Below, one piece after another: positions 46,013 through 55,800 of a stretch of 64,000 nt of DNA (positions are counted from its first letter, which is position 1; every line of letters begins with the position of its first letter). The notes under the pieces are model-generated. The model was not told the origin of the DNA. It did no database searches and saw only the letters and a list, made by a program, of their open reading frames with translations. This DNA comes from Prevotella sp. Its GTDB lineage: Bacteria; Bacteroidota; Bacteroidia; Bacteroidales; Bacteroidaceae. Location of the stretch: positions 81,908-145,907 of the forward strand of contig JAFTQG010000013.1 in NCBI GenBank assembly GCA_017462915.1, written 5' to 3'. The translations under genes and the position numbers were made by a program.

Positions 46013-46960
46013 TGCAGCAGCTTGACATCGGTGACGATTCCGAATAGCGTGACGATCATCGAAGATGGTACATTCAGAGGCTGTTTCAGTCTGACAGATG
46101 TTATAATTCCAAACAGCGTGATAAGGTTCGGTGAAAATGTGTTCGATTATTGCAATTTGACATCTATTACAATCCTTGCAACAGTTCCACCAACACTTAA
46201 TCAGACATTTGGCATCATGGATAAAAGTGAATGTACATTGTATGTGCCAAAAGAGTCAATTGAGCTGTACAGGACTGCAGACGAGTGGAATGAGTTTGAA
46301 AAAATGCAAGGAATTATTTCTGTCAACGGAGTGTATTATTCCGAAGACATGTCTACTTTATTGAAATACTCCGAAGATAATACTGGTAGTTTTGACGTTC
46401 CTGGTTATGTGACAAAAATCGGGAATAATGCTTTCGTAAATTGCTCTGGTCTGACAAGCGTATCTATTCCCGTCTCTGTGACAAACATAGGTCATAATGC
46501 GTTTGCCGGATGTGCTGAATTAACAGATGTCTATATCGCTACGAGACAGGACGACGGGGCACAGAGTGCTAAGAAAATGTTTGTAACGGATTATGATAAT
46601 TCTGTTATAAGCATTGGAGATTATGCTTTTAATAACTGCCCGAAACTGGCAAACATTTATTCTTTCGCGACAATTCCTCCAACAGTAGGGAACGAAGTCT
46701 TTACAAATGGACAATATGGTGCGGTGAAAGTCTATGTTCCCACAGGCTGCGTGGATACATATAAGAAGGCTAATGGATGGAGTGATTTCTATTACATATC
46801 GGAATTTAGTCCGACAGGAATAGAAAATATGACTACAGATGTAAATGGCACTGACGCAGAATATTACGACCTCAACGGAAGAAGACTGTTCAAAATGCAA
46901 CGCGGTATTAATATGGTACGTTGTGAGGATGGCAGTGTCAAGAAGGTTTTGATAAAATAA
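46013..46960 (+). pseudogene. BspA-like LRR_5 surface protein, 3' part
   Basis: Starts at the Cys codon 46013 and continues SSLTSVTIPNSVTIIEDGTF, in exact 23-residue phase with the 5' part at 28055-28750. It contains several more LRR_5 repeats and a C-terminal tail (about 35 residues) with YDLNGRRLFKMQRGINMVRC and a basic VKKVLIK end, like type IX secretion tails. There is no start codon or ribosome site of its own, so it is not expected to be made while the element is integrated. A terminator lies at 47067-47099. Confidence 0.85.
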
Positions 46961-47066
46961 GTCCCGAGAATATTATACAACGTCAATCATTATAATTCTC
47001 AAAAAAATGTCTGGCGGACGAGACTGTATCGTCCGCAGATCCGTGAAATCATTAGGTTAATAGAGG

Positions 47067-47110
47067 CACCTGCTGTGCAAATGAGTGCTACAGCAGGTGT
47101 CTCTTTGTAT
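47067..47110 (+). terminator. Terminator of the LRR gene
   Basis: A perfect 10-bp stem, CACCTGCTGT with ACAGCAGGTG, followed by TCTCTTTGT. Confidence 0.75.
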
Positions 47111-47203
47111 TGTAAATGCCTTATTTTTATTATACAGGTAGATAGCTTGTGTGAGAAAACATTTTTCCGGCTTTGAATGATTATGATTTCATTAATACTG
47201 TCT

Positions 47204-47408
47204 CCTGTCGATTTCATAAAGCAGATGCGTATAAAGAAGGCCTTGAAACTCCTTGATGAAGGCGGGCTGTCCATTGCGGAGGTAGCCTATCGGGTAGGAT
47301 TCTCAGACCCGAAATACTTCTCAAGATGTTTTAAAGCCGAAATGAATATCACCCCTACACAGTATATGGAAAACCGTAAGTCGGGGCAGGAGACTATCTG
47401 ACGATACG
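47204..47408 (+). pseudogene. Duplicated 3' end of the AraC regulator (right copy of the 205-bp repeat)
   Basis: Encodes the last 65 residues of the regulator's HTH domain (SPVDFIKQMRIKKALKLLDE onward) with no change in protein sequence, and continues seven bases past the stop. There is one mismatch to 27084-27288. It has no promoter or start of its own that fits the HTH domain. Downstream lie the shared terminator and the pectate lyase, which is probably the original neighbourhood of the regulator. Confidence 0.93.
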
Positions 47409-47454
47409 ATTTTCCCGGAATATGGTGTTTGCTATCACAGCAGGACATTAACAT

Positions 47455-47494
47455 CAACGGCATTGATGGATACAGAAAACCGTCAATGCCGTTG
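47455..47494. terminator. Bidirectional terminator between regulator end and pectate lyase
   Basis: A perfect 12-bp stem, CAACGGCATTGA with TCAATGCCGTTG. It serves the rightward regulator end and the leftward PL1 gene, which converge here. Confidence 0.7.
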
Positions 47495-47525
47495 CTTTGT
47501 ATATATCAGAATATACGTTTTGCAC

Positions 47526-49334
47526 TCATTTCCTTACAACCTTTGTGACGTTTCCGCCCTTTCTTACTATATTCACACCGCTTGCGGCGTCCGTCATTCT
47601 CCGTCCGTTAAGGTCGTGGAAGACAGCATTTTCAGCATCGGAAGCCCACTGTGTGCTTATTCCTGTGGCAAATCCGCCCTCACCCTGTATGGCGACAAGC
47701 CTGCCCTGATATGACGTTATCGCCTCTTTCAGAGCCGTGTTCACATCGTGATTGTCATCATCCACACTGTTGTCGAAAGACCATTTCAGGTCGCCGCCGT
47801 CCATGCGTCCGGCGTATGCCGTCACCTTCTCAGGCACATCGGCAGGAGCGTCAGGCAGGCTCTCGTACATCGTCTCCGCAGTATCGAAGTTGGAGTAAGC
47901 CCAGTTGCCCTTTACAGAAGTCACCGTCTCAGGGACACGCTCGTCGCGGGAGCTCACGAGATACGCGTCAAACTGTGTGGCGTGCTCTGTCTGGTAGACA
48001 AGTTTCGGAGTGTTCTCGGCAAAGATATTGTCATACGCCTTCGTCATGCCGCCGTCCTGTCCCGAGAATGTGCCTTTCAGAGTGTATGTCCCCGTCTTCT
48101 CATCATAGCTGTCCGTGCCCTGTCCCGATATCATTATAGGACGCTTCACGTTACGGAAATAGTTGCCTTCGACGAATGCCGACGACTCGGTCGTATTGCC
48201 TATGCCGTAGACCGACACACCGTCGTAGTAGTTGTTGTAGATATGTGCTGTGGTGTAGTGCAGTCGCGGACAGCGCGAGTCGGTATGGTCAAACCAGTTG
48301 TGGTGGAAACTTATCATCAGCGTCTGCTTCTCTCCGGTGGTGCCGCCGCAGCCCATCACCTTTCCGCTGTCCCAGAAATGGTTGTAGCTTATGGTGATTT
48401 GAGACGAGTTGTATTTCATGTCGATGCTTCCGTCACCCTTCACCTGGTCGGCATCCCTGCCCGGTTTGCCGTAGAAGAAGTCGATATTGTGCAGCCAGAT
48501 GTTGGTGTTGTCGGTGTCCATGGATATGGCATCGTCGCCGAAAAGCATTATTCCGACATTGCGTATCTCTATATTGTGGGCACGCTTGAAGCAGATACCG
48601 TATCCGTAGAGCGTTGCGTCCGTGCCTATGCCCTCAAGAGTGATGTTCTCTATGAGGCGCGACGAGTTGTTGGAACCCTGCAGATTGATATAGTTGCCGT
48701 CCTTCAGCCCCTCGAATTCCTCAGCCTTTACAGCCCCTATGACACGTATGATGAGCGGTGTCTTGTCGTATCCCTTGCCGTATGCCGAGAGGATATTGGC
48801 GAGACCCGTATAGGAAGCAAGTTTGCCCTTGCTGTCCGCGACATCGCAGGTGATGCTGTTCACCGTCTCCGCAGATACATATAAGACACGTGCACCCTCC
48901 TTCGGCGTGCCGTCCATGGTGTACGCTCCCGGGACATTGCCTCCTGAAAAGGCGAAGCCCTCCCTGTTGTTCGGCGATACAGACATGGCAGGAGTGACAG
49001 CCGTGTCTATCTCCTTGCCCGTGCTGTCGAGAGCCTTCACGGTGACGGTATATACGCCGGCCTTCAGTCCTGGTATGTCCGCCCGCATGTATCCCGGATA
49101 TTTGCGTATCAGCGGCGTGGCGATTTCCTGTCCTGAAATCCCTTCTCCGCTGTACGAAACCTTATAACATACGGCGTTATCTACAGGCTGCCATGTGACG
49201 AAAGCCGTCTCCAGCCATCCTCCATACTGTCCGATTGTCATGGCGTTCATGCAGTTTACAGTAAGAAATGCAATCACCAGCGCGACAAGTCCTGCCACGC
49301 TGTGTCTTTCAGAGATAGTGTTTTTCTTTTTCAT
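47526..49334 (-). CDS. PL1 family pectate lyase with N-terminal Fn3-like domain
   Basis: 602 residues with an export signal (LVALVIAFLTVNCMNA). Residues 35-125 look like a fibronectin III-type domain (ETAFVTWQPVDNAVCYKVSY). Residues 130-500 are a right-handed beta-helix of PL1: NITLEGIGTDATLYGYGICF, NIWLHNIDFFYGKPGRDADQVKGDG (calcium-binding region), ISFHHNWFDHTDSRCPRLHY with the catalytic Arg. The C-terminus (FHDLNGRRMTDAASGVNIVR, then basic) is a type IX-like tail. The enzyme cleaves polygalacturonate and would complement the RG-II operon. It converges on the duplicated regulator tail. A -7 box (TAACTTTG, minus strand) is at 49420-49427. Confidence 0.9.
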   Translation of the reverse strand: MKKKNTISERHSVAGLVALVIAFLTVNCMNAMTIGQYGGWLETAFVTWQPVDNAVCYKVSYSGEGISGQEIATPLIRKYPGYMRADIPGLKAGVYTVTVKALDSTGKEIDTAVTPAMSVSPNNREGFAFSGGNVPGAYTMDGTPKEGARVLYVSAETVNSITCDVADSKGKLASYTGLANILSAYGKGYDKTPLIIRVIGAVKAEEFEGLKDGNYINLQGSNNSSRLIENITLEGIGTDATLYGYGICFKRAHNIEIRNVGIMLFGDDAISMDTDNTNIWLHNIDFFYGKPGRDADQVKGDGSIDMKYNSSQITISYNHFWDSGKVMGCGGTTGEKQTLMISFHHNWFDHTDSRCPRLHYTTAHIYNNYYDGVSVYGIGNTTESSAFVEGNYFRNVKRPIMISGQGTDSYDEKTGTYTLKGTFSGQDGGMTKAYDNIFAENTPKLVYQTEHATQFDAYLVSSRDERVPETVTSVKGNWAYSNFDTAETMYESLPDAPADVPEKVTAYAGRMDGGDLKWSFDNSVDDDNHDVNTALKEAITSYQGRLVAIQGEGGFATGISTQWASDAENAVFHDLNGRRMTDAASGVNIVRKGGNVTKVVRK

Positions 49335-49730
49335 CTTTATGTTTTTTTAGGTGGTTGTTGTGATAATTATGTTCAGTATGTTTCCTTTCGCTATACGGTG
49401 TCCTTCTTCGATGCAGGTGCAAAGTTAGTAATCCAGCATCAAGAAGTGGCTTAATAATTGGTAAAACATGGTGGAAAAATTGGCAAAACGCTGTTTTACA
49501 CGATGAAAGGCGCCGCGCTCTCCCTGTAAATGCCTTCTGCTTGATGGTCTCCGTCACTGTGTTTTTCTTGTCGGAAATGCTGGTTTTGCAAGTCGGTAGA
49601 GCATATTCTGTTGCTTCGTCAGAGGCTCTGTTTGGGTTGAAGTGTAATGCAATACTTGAAAATAAAAAAAGTTAAAATTCTCTTGTTTTGTCCATTCAAT
49701 CAAATTTTTACAGTAATTTCGCAAGCGAAA

Positions 49731-49878
49731 GTCGTTTGAAAAAGTGGCAGTATCTGCAAAAAGTCGTTTGAAAAAGTGGCGGAACTGGTACAAAAGTCGC
49801 TTGAAAAAGTGGCGGTATCTGTAAAAAGTCGTTTGAAAAAGTGGAACAACTGACATGAAAGTCGTTTGAAAAAGTGGA
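49731..49878. repeat. Five 32-33 bp tandem repeats ending at the ATPase start
   Basis: The 17-base block GTCGTTTGAAAAAGTGG starts at 49731, 49763, 49796, 49828 and 49861 (spacing 32, 33, 32, 33; the third copy has one change). The 15-16 base spacers differ but are AT-rich and alike. The fifth copy ends in the ribosome-binding stretch, four bases before ATG 49882. Possible promoter just upstream: TAATTTCG at 49714-49721. Confidence 0.9.
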
Positions 49879-49881
49879 GAT

Positions 49882-51204
49882 ATGCTTAAAAGAAAGATAG
49901 AAGACACACTAAAAGCGTGGAAAGAAGAGGCAGGTCACAAGCCTCTTGTCGTCAAGGGGTGCAGACAGTGTGGCAAGACTTTCTCGGTGAGAAAGTTTGC
50001 CAAGGACAATTATGCCAATACGGTATATCTTAACTTTATTGAGGAACCGCATTATATGCTGGCGTTTGAAGGCTCGAAAAAGGTTGATGATATCACGATG
50101 AATATCACGGCGATGATGCCCGATGCAGTATTCGAGGAGGGGAAGACCTGTCTTGTGCTTGATGAGGTGCAGGATTGTCCCGCGGCACGGTCAGCATTGA
50201 AATTCTTTCAGATAGACGGGCGTTATGATGTGATAGCTACAGGTTCGCTGCTGGGAGTAAAGGGATATGGCGAGGGCAAAGGCTATAGTTCTGTTCCTGT
50301 CGGTTATGAGACACATCTGAATATGTATCCGTTGGATTTTGAGGAATTTCTATGGGCGTGTGGCATGACACAGGAAATCATCAGCAGGATAAGGGCGTGT
50401 CTGGATACAGAGCAGCCTGTACCGGAAGCTTTGCACCAGCGCTTTCGACAGTTGTTGCTTCAATATACGGTGGTAGGTGGTATGCCCGATATTGTCAGTT
50501 TGTTTGTTGACAGCCGTGATATGGGCAAAGTGCTTGCCGGCCAGCGAAGCATTGTTGCCAGTTATGAGGAGGATATGATAAAGTATGCGCCCGACCGTGA
50601 CAAGCCGCGCATAAGGGAATGCTTTGAGTCCATACCACGACAGTTGGGAAAGGAAAACAAGAAGTTTCAGTATTCGCTCATAAGAAAAGGTGCTAAAGCC
50701 TCGCAGTATGCAGGAAGCATACAGTGGATTGAGGATGCCGGCATTGTCTGTCGCTGCCGTAATCTGAACATCACAGAGCTTCCTTTGGACGGGAATGCCA
50801 TGGAAGATGTTTTTAAAATGTATATGGTAGACACAGGACTTTTCATCTCCATGCTTGAAGATGGAACTCAGTTTGACATATTGCAGGGAAAGCTTTATGG
50901 CTACAAGGGCGCCATATTCGAGAATCTCATAGCCGATATCTTTGCCAAGATGGGACGCAGACTCTATTATTTCCGTAAGGATTCAGGTCTGGAGGTGGAT
51001 TTTGTGATGCGTTATCAGGGAGAGTGTGTCTTGGTGGAGGTAAAGGCACAGTCGGGTAATGTGAAGAGCAGCAAGACCATTCTGGCGCATCCGGAGAAGT
51101 ATCATGTAAACAGGCTTGTGAAGTTGGGCGACTATAATGTCTGCCGTCAAGAAAAAATGCTTGTCCTTCCGTTGTATATGGCTTTTCTTCTGAGGGAATT
51201 GTAG
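49882..51204 (+). CDS. AAA ATPase of the DUF4143 type
   Basis: 440 residues. Walker A is GCRQCGKT (26-33) and Walker B LVLDEVQD (91-98), in the AAA_14 domain; sensor-type GSLLGV follows. The C-terminal third is DUF4143, which ends in a nuclease-like fold (YFRKDSGLEVDFVMRYQGECVLVEVKA; the E-V-D...E-V-K pattern resembles PD-(D/E)XK enzymes). These ATPases are abundant in Bacteroidetes, often many per genome, and their role is not known. The start codon abuts a five-unit repeat array, which suggests a repeat-dependent control of expression. Confidence 0.85.
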   Translation: MLKRKIEDTLKAWKEEAGHKPLVVKGCRQCGKTFSVRKFAKDNYANTVYLNFIEEPHYMLAFEGSKKVDDITMNITAMMPDAVFEEGKTCLVLDEVQDCPAARSALKFFQIDGRYDVIATGSLLGVKGYGEGKGYSSVPVGYETHLNMYPLDFEEFLWACGMTQEIISRIRACLDTEQPVPEALHQRFRQLLLQYTVVGGMPDIVSLFVDSRDMGKVLAGQRSIVASYEEDMIKYAPDRDKPRIRECFESIPRQLGKENKKFQYSLIRKGAKASQYAGSIQWIEDAGIVCRCRNLNITELPLDGNAMEDVFKMYMVDTGLFISMLEDGTQFDILQGKLYGYKGAIFENLIADIFAKMGRRLYYFRKDSGLEVDFVMRYQGECVLVEVKAQSGNVKSSKTILAHPEKYHVNRLVKLGDYNVCRQEKMLVLPLYMAFLLREL

Positions 51205-51257
51205 GATACATGTCGCACTCTAAGTATACCGTGTGATTTGCGTGTGCTTCCAAATAG

Positions 51258-51454
51258 AAGTAAGTCAACAAAATTAAACGATATTATGTGTAACAAAGTA
51301 AGCGTCAAAATCTTGTATGTATAAAGTTTGCTCTTTTTGGCTGTTTTCGCCTTGTCACTCAGTCACATAGCCCGCTATGTTCCTTCGTTCCAAGACTAAA
51401 ACATCTCAAAAATAACTACACTTTATACTATACATTAATTTTGTTGACTTACTT
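51258..51454. mobile_element. MITE-like element, copy 1 (197 bp)
   Basis: Ends in perfect 20-bp inverted repeats: AAGTAAGTCAACAAAATTAA (51258-51277) and its complement (51435-51454). The interior shares long identical stretches with copy 2, including a palindrome CATAGCCCGCTATG. No open frame. The rest of 51205-51828 holds the 22-bp array and a promoter. Confidence 0.85.
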
Positions 51455-51572
51455 ATGATAAAAAAGTATTTCAATTCTTGCAGCAATAAGAAAAATTCAT
51501 GACATCCACAGTCTGCAATGCCTTTGCCGAAACGGTTACAAGACAATAAAGGTAAAGACTAAACGTCTTGTC

Positions 51573-51682
51573 AAAGGTGACCTTTTGCGCAGTGAAAGGT
51601 CACCTTTCGTGTGATGAAGTGTCACCCTTCGCCCGGTAAAAGGTGACCCTCCGCTTCCTCACCCGTGACCTGTGGCCTGCAT
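51573..51682. repeat. 22-bp repeat array, locus 3 (five units)
   Basis: Units start at 51573, 51595, 51617, 51639 and 51661, exactly 22 bp each; the last is degenerate but keeps GTGACC in phase. The array ends 76 bp before the promoter of the FAH-family gene. Confidence 0.88.
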
Positions 51683-51758
51683 CATGATACCATTCTGCCC
51701 TGCGAACCGTGATTTTTGCCGTTTTTGATGCAAGTTTTCCTAAATTATGCTCCTTACA

Positions 51759-51790
51759 TTTGAATATTACAGTGATTTTGATTATCTTTG
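51759..51790 (+). promoter_or_regulatory. Promoter of the FAH-family gene
   Basis: TTTG (51759-51762), 20 bases, TATCTTTG (51783-51790): an exact match to the Bacteroidetes consensus, 38 bases before the start codon. Confidence 0.85.
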
Positions 51791-51828
51791 CTGTCCGAAT
51801 TTCTTAATATATCAAAAATTAGGCACTA

Positions 51829-52467
51829 ATGAAGATATTTGCAGTGGGTATGAACTATGCCCTACACAATAAAGAGATAAAAACGACGTTATTACAACAG
51901 AGTGCAAGCGATTCTGCAGAGCGCGACCCTGTCATATTCACCAAGGCAGACTCAGCATTGCTGAAAGACGGGAAGCCGTTTTTCCTCCCCGATTTCATGG
52001 GGCAGGTGGACTACGAGACAGAGCTTGTCGTGCGCATCTGCCGTCTCGGCAAGAGCATTCCCGAGCGTTTTGCCCACCGTTACTACGACGCTGTGACGGT
52101 AGGCATAGACTTCACAGCGCGCGAACTGCAGAAGAAGCTGCGCGAGGAAGGGCAGCCGTGGGAGATATGCAAGGGCTTCGACGGCTCTGCCGTTATCGGC
52201 GAGTTTGTCGGGAAGGAAAAGTTCCTTGACATGCAGGCCATACATTTCAATCTCGACATAGACGGCAAGACCGTGCAGGAAGGATGCTCCTCGCAGATGA
52301 TTCACACCGTGGACCGCCTGATAGCATACATCTCGCAGTATTTCACGCTGAAGACCGGCGACCTGCTGTATACGGGCACGCCGGCAGGTGTCGGCCCGGT
52401 GAGCATCGGCAATCACCTCGAAGGCTATCTCGAAGGGCGCAAGATCCTCGATTTCCACGTAAAATGA
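51829..52467 (+). CDS. Fumarylacetoacetate hydrolase-family protein
   Basis: 212 residues, the short form of the FAH fold. The metal-binding acidic residues are in the expected blocks (VDYETELVVRICRLGKSIPE; VGIDFTARELQ), with KGFDGSAVIGEF, CSSQMIHTVDRLIAYIS and GDLLYTGTPAGVGPV following. Members hydrolyse or decarboxylate beta-keto acids such as acylpyruvates and oxaloacetate; which one here is not clear. It has its own promoter and stands alone between repeat-rich regions. Confidence 0.9.
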   Translation: MKIFAVGMNYALHNKEIKTTLLQQSASDSAERDPVIFTKADSALLKDGKPFFLPDFMGQVDYETELVVRICRLGKSIPERFAHRYYDAVTVGIDFTARELQKKLREEGQPWEICKGFDGSAVIGEFVGKEKFLDMQAIHFNLDIDGKTVQEGCSSQMIHTVDRLIAYISQYFTLKTGDLLYTGTPAGVGPVSIGNHLEGYLEGRKILDFHVK

Positions 52468-52593
52468 CGGACTTTTGCGGTTATGCGGTCCTACGGTTAT
52501 GCGGTTGTACGGTATGATAGATATCCGGCTCTGCACCGTAACCCCACAGTCCACAACCCGATAACCCGCAACAGGAAAGCTAAGCGACCTGAA

Positions 52594-52877
52594 AAGTAAG
52601 TAAACAAAATTAAACGATATAATCTATAACGAAATGAATAGTAAAATCTTGTATGTATAAATTTGGTTGTTTGGATATTGGTTGTTTGGTTATTTTGTTG
52701 TCAGCAACAACACTAACCACTAAACGACTAAACCACAAAACGACATCAGCTTGTTCTTTTCGGCTGTTTTCGCCTTTGCACTCAGTCACATAGCCCGCTA
52801 TGCTCCTTCGTTCCAAGACGAAAACATCTCAAAAACAACTGCGCTTTATATCATACATTAATTTTGTTCACTTACTT
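52594..52877. mobile_element. MITE-like element, copy 2 (284 bp, with an internal insert)
   Basis: Terminal inverted repeats AAGTAAGTAAACAAAATTAA (52594-52613) and 52858-52877, one change between them besides the family sequence. An 87-bp segment (about 52662-52748), absent from copy 1 and itself containing a hairpin (TTGTTG-TCAG-CAACAA), interrupts the shared interior. The element ends 17 bases before the porU start, so it forms most of the porU 5' region. Confidence 0.85.
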
Positions 52878-52894
52878 AATAATTACTACAACTG

Positions 52895-55800
52895 ATGAAA
52901 GCGGTACGCTACATACTTGTCATGACGCTTGTTCTGATGGCAGATGCCGTCGGAGCACAGCGGTTCTTTAACCTCACGGCAGAGGATGTCAATGTCGACT
53001 CCATGCTGCCGAAGGTGAGCCACAACATGCCGTTGCCGCTTGATTATGAGGACTCTGTGTACGTCTGTGAGATACTCTACCCGGAGTTTATCGACATGCC
53101 GCAGAAAGACATCGACAGCTATCACCGTCTGTCGTCGCAGGAGCCGTCCTCGCTCCCCGATGTCATGCAGACCGTCACCGTCGACAGAAAGCAGCCAAGT
53201 ATGCTTTTCTCCCTCACGCCGATAGTCTTCCGCGACGGCAAGTACCGCTTCCTCGTCAGCTTCATGCTGAAGGTCGAGGCGTTTCCCAAGAACCTTTCCG
53301 CCAAGAACGGCAACCGTTCAGACCGCCGTCAGGCAGCGAGGATTACGCCGGAGGAGCGCTATGCCGAACATTCTGTGCTCCGAGAAGGCTCCTGGGCGAA
53401 GATTGCCGTGCCGTCGACAGGCTTCTACCAGCTTACCGACGATGTCGTGCGGAGAGCTGGTTTCACGGATATAAACAAGGTGAAGATATACGGCTATGGC
53501 GGAAATCTCGTGCCGGAGATTCTCTCTCCGGAATACATAAAGGAGACAGACGACCTGCATGAAGTGCCCTCCTGTATAGTCAACGGCCGCCGACTGTTCT
53601 ACGCCAAGGGTCCTGTGTCATGGGAGAGCATCTCCTCTGATGTCAGGATACGGAATCCATACTCGGCGAAAGGCTACTATTTCATCACCCAGTCTGACAC
53701 CGAACCGCTTATCGTGAGCGATGAAGAGATGCTGGCGGCCAACTATCCCGCGGCAGACGACTACCATAGCCTGCACGAGGTGGACGACTACGCATGGTAC
53801 GAGGGAGGACGAAACCTCGCGGAGTCGACGACTATTCCTCTCGGCGGCAGCAGGACATACTACCTTGATACTCCGGGAGACGCCACAAGCGGCGTGCTCT
53901 CCGCCTGTGTCACGGCAGGTGTGAACAGCACGTTCCGCCTGACAGTGAACGGACAGGATTTCCCGGAGGAGCACATCACCCTCTCGCAGGAGTATGACAA
54001 GGCGATGTATACCCCTGTGAAATACAATGTGCAGACACATCCCGTAGACACGATAACGCTCACCTGCCTCTCGGGAGGCCCCTTGCGTCTCGACTATCTG
54101 TCGCTGCGCACAGCCACTCCGCGCCCTGCTCCCGACTTGCAGAACGGCACGTTCCCTGCGGCAGAGTATGTCTACCGCATCATGAATCAGGACCATCACA
54201 ACGACTCTATCGTCGACATGACGATAATAATCCCCACCTCGCAGGCTCTGCTGGCACAGGCCACGAGGCTGAAGGAGCATCATGAGAGCCATGACGGCCT
54301 GTCGGTGCGCATCGTTCCTGCCGACGAGCTGTACAACGAATTTTCAAGCGGCACACCCGATGTCTCGGCATATCGCCGCTACATGAAGATGCTCTACGAC
54401 CGCGGAGACAGCGAGAAGTATCCGAGATACCTGCTCCTCTTCGGCGACTGCAAATGGGACAACCGCCTCCTCTCTCAGGGATGCAGAGGCATAAATGCCG
54501 ACGACCAGCTGCTTTGCTTCGAGAGCGAGAACTCATACAATGCGGAGCTCAGCTTCGTTTCAGACGATTTCATCGTGATGCTCGACGACAACGAGGCACT
54601 TCTGCGCAACGGCTCGTATTCCGGCACGCCAGACGTGGCTGTCGGCAGATTCCCTGTCACGACGCCTGCCGAGGCGAAGATTCTTGTCGACAAGACCATA
54701 TCATACGTCGAGAACGCCAATGTCGGCGACTGGCAGAATACCGTGATGTTCCTCGGCGACGACGGCGACAACAACCTTCACATGCGCGATGTCAACTATG
54801 TCGCTGACGCCGTGATCTCCGGTTTCCCGGGATTCAATGTCCGCAAGGTCTACTGGGACGCCTACAGCCGTGTCGTTTCCGCCACAGGAAACAGATACCC
54901 TGACGTGGAGAGCGCGATAAAGGCACAGCAGAAAGCCGGCGCGCTCGTCATCGACTATGCAGGTCACGGCGGCCCTAACGCCATCTCCCACGAGTATGTG
55001 CTGCGCCTTAGCGATGTCCAGGACTTCAGAAACACCAATCTCCCGATATGGATTACCGCCTCGTGTGATGTCGGTCCGTTTGACGGCACGGCATCTACCA
55101 TCGGCGAGACGATAGTCACCAACGACAAGGGCGGCGGCGTGGCGTTCTTCGGAACGACACGAACCGTGAGGGCATATTACAACAGATACATGAACGAGGC
55201 GTTCCTCACATCCCTCCTCACGTCTGCCGACGGCCGACGGACCACGCTGGGAGAGGCGAACAGGAGTGCCAAGACACAGCTCGTGACGTCGGGACGCGAC
55301 ATGACGCTCAACAAGCTCCATTACTCGCTGCTCGGCGATCCGGCTCTTGCCCCTAACACTCCGCTGTACCGATGTGTCGTGGACAGCATCAACGACGTTG
55401 ACCTGTCGGAGGGCGAGATGCCTGCGGTGCGCGCCAACAGCAAGGTGCGTATCATCGGCCATATCGACAGGGACGGCAACGCCGTGGAGGCTTTCGACGG
55501 ACGTATCTCCGTCATGGTGCGCGACAATGCCGAGGCTTGCACGACATTAGGCAATTCAGACGCCGCGCCGTTCCAGTACACCGACCGCACGAAAATCCTC
55601 TATTCCGGCACTGACAGTGTGCGCAAAGGCAGGTTCGAGATCAGCTTCGCCGTGCCAAAGGACATAAACTATTCGGACCAGAGCGGACTTGTCACGATGT
55701 TCGCCTATACCGCCGACGCCTCGATGACTGCCAATGGCGAGACCGACCGCTTCCTCGTGGGAGGCACGGAGGAGATATTCAACGACTCGATAGGACCGTC

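Larger units (their letters stand above)
28750..46014 (+). mobile_element. Integrative mobilizable element (about 17.3 kb) inserted in the LRR gene
   Basis: The borders are placed where the LRR reading frame stops and resumes. The two junctions share TTG (28747-28749 and 46012-46014). Contents in order: zinc-finger/HTH protein, tyrosine recombinase, membrane protein, HTH protein, RepA-like ATPase, primase (frameshifted), oriT-like region, MobV relaxase, exporter and phosphatase cargo, type I restriction-modification operon with a DUF3990 triad, and a DUF2188 protein. There are no conjugation pore genes, so transfer would need a helper. The organisation recalls Tn4555/NBU-type elements of Bacteroides. 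The reconstructed target CCACTTTTGC resembles the CTnDOT attB core GTANNTTTGC. Confidence 0.85.

Noticed and set aside
49309-49557. 82-residue minus-strand frame upstream of the pectate lyase
   Set aside because: It overlaps the lyase start and its -7 region, and its composition (His/Lys-rich end) looks random.
49731-49878. CRISPR array
   Set aside because: Spacers are 15-16 bases and similar to each other, repeats are 17 bases, and no cas genes are near.
49554-49907. 117-residue minus-strand open frame with repeated PLFQTTF/FFKRLF
   Set aside because: Simply the translation of the 32-33 bp repeats; it lies head-on across the ATPase start and no ribosome site was seen.
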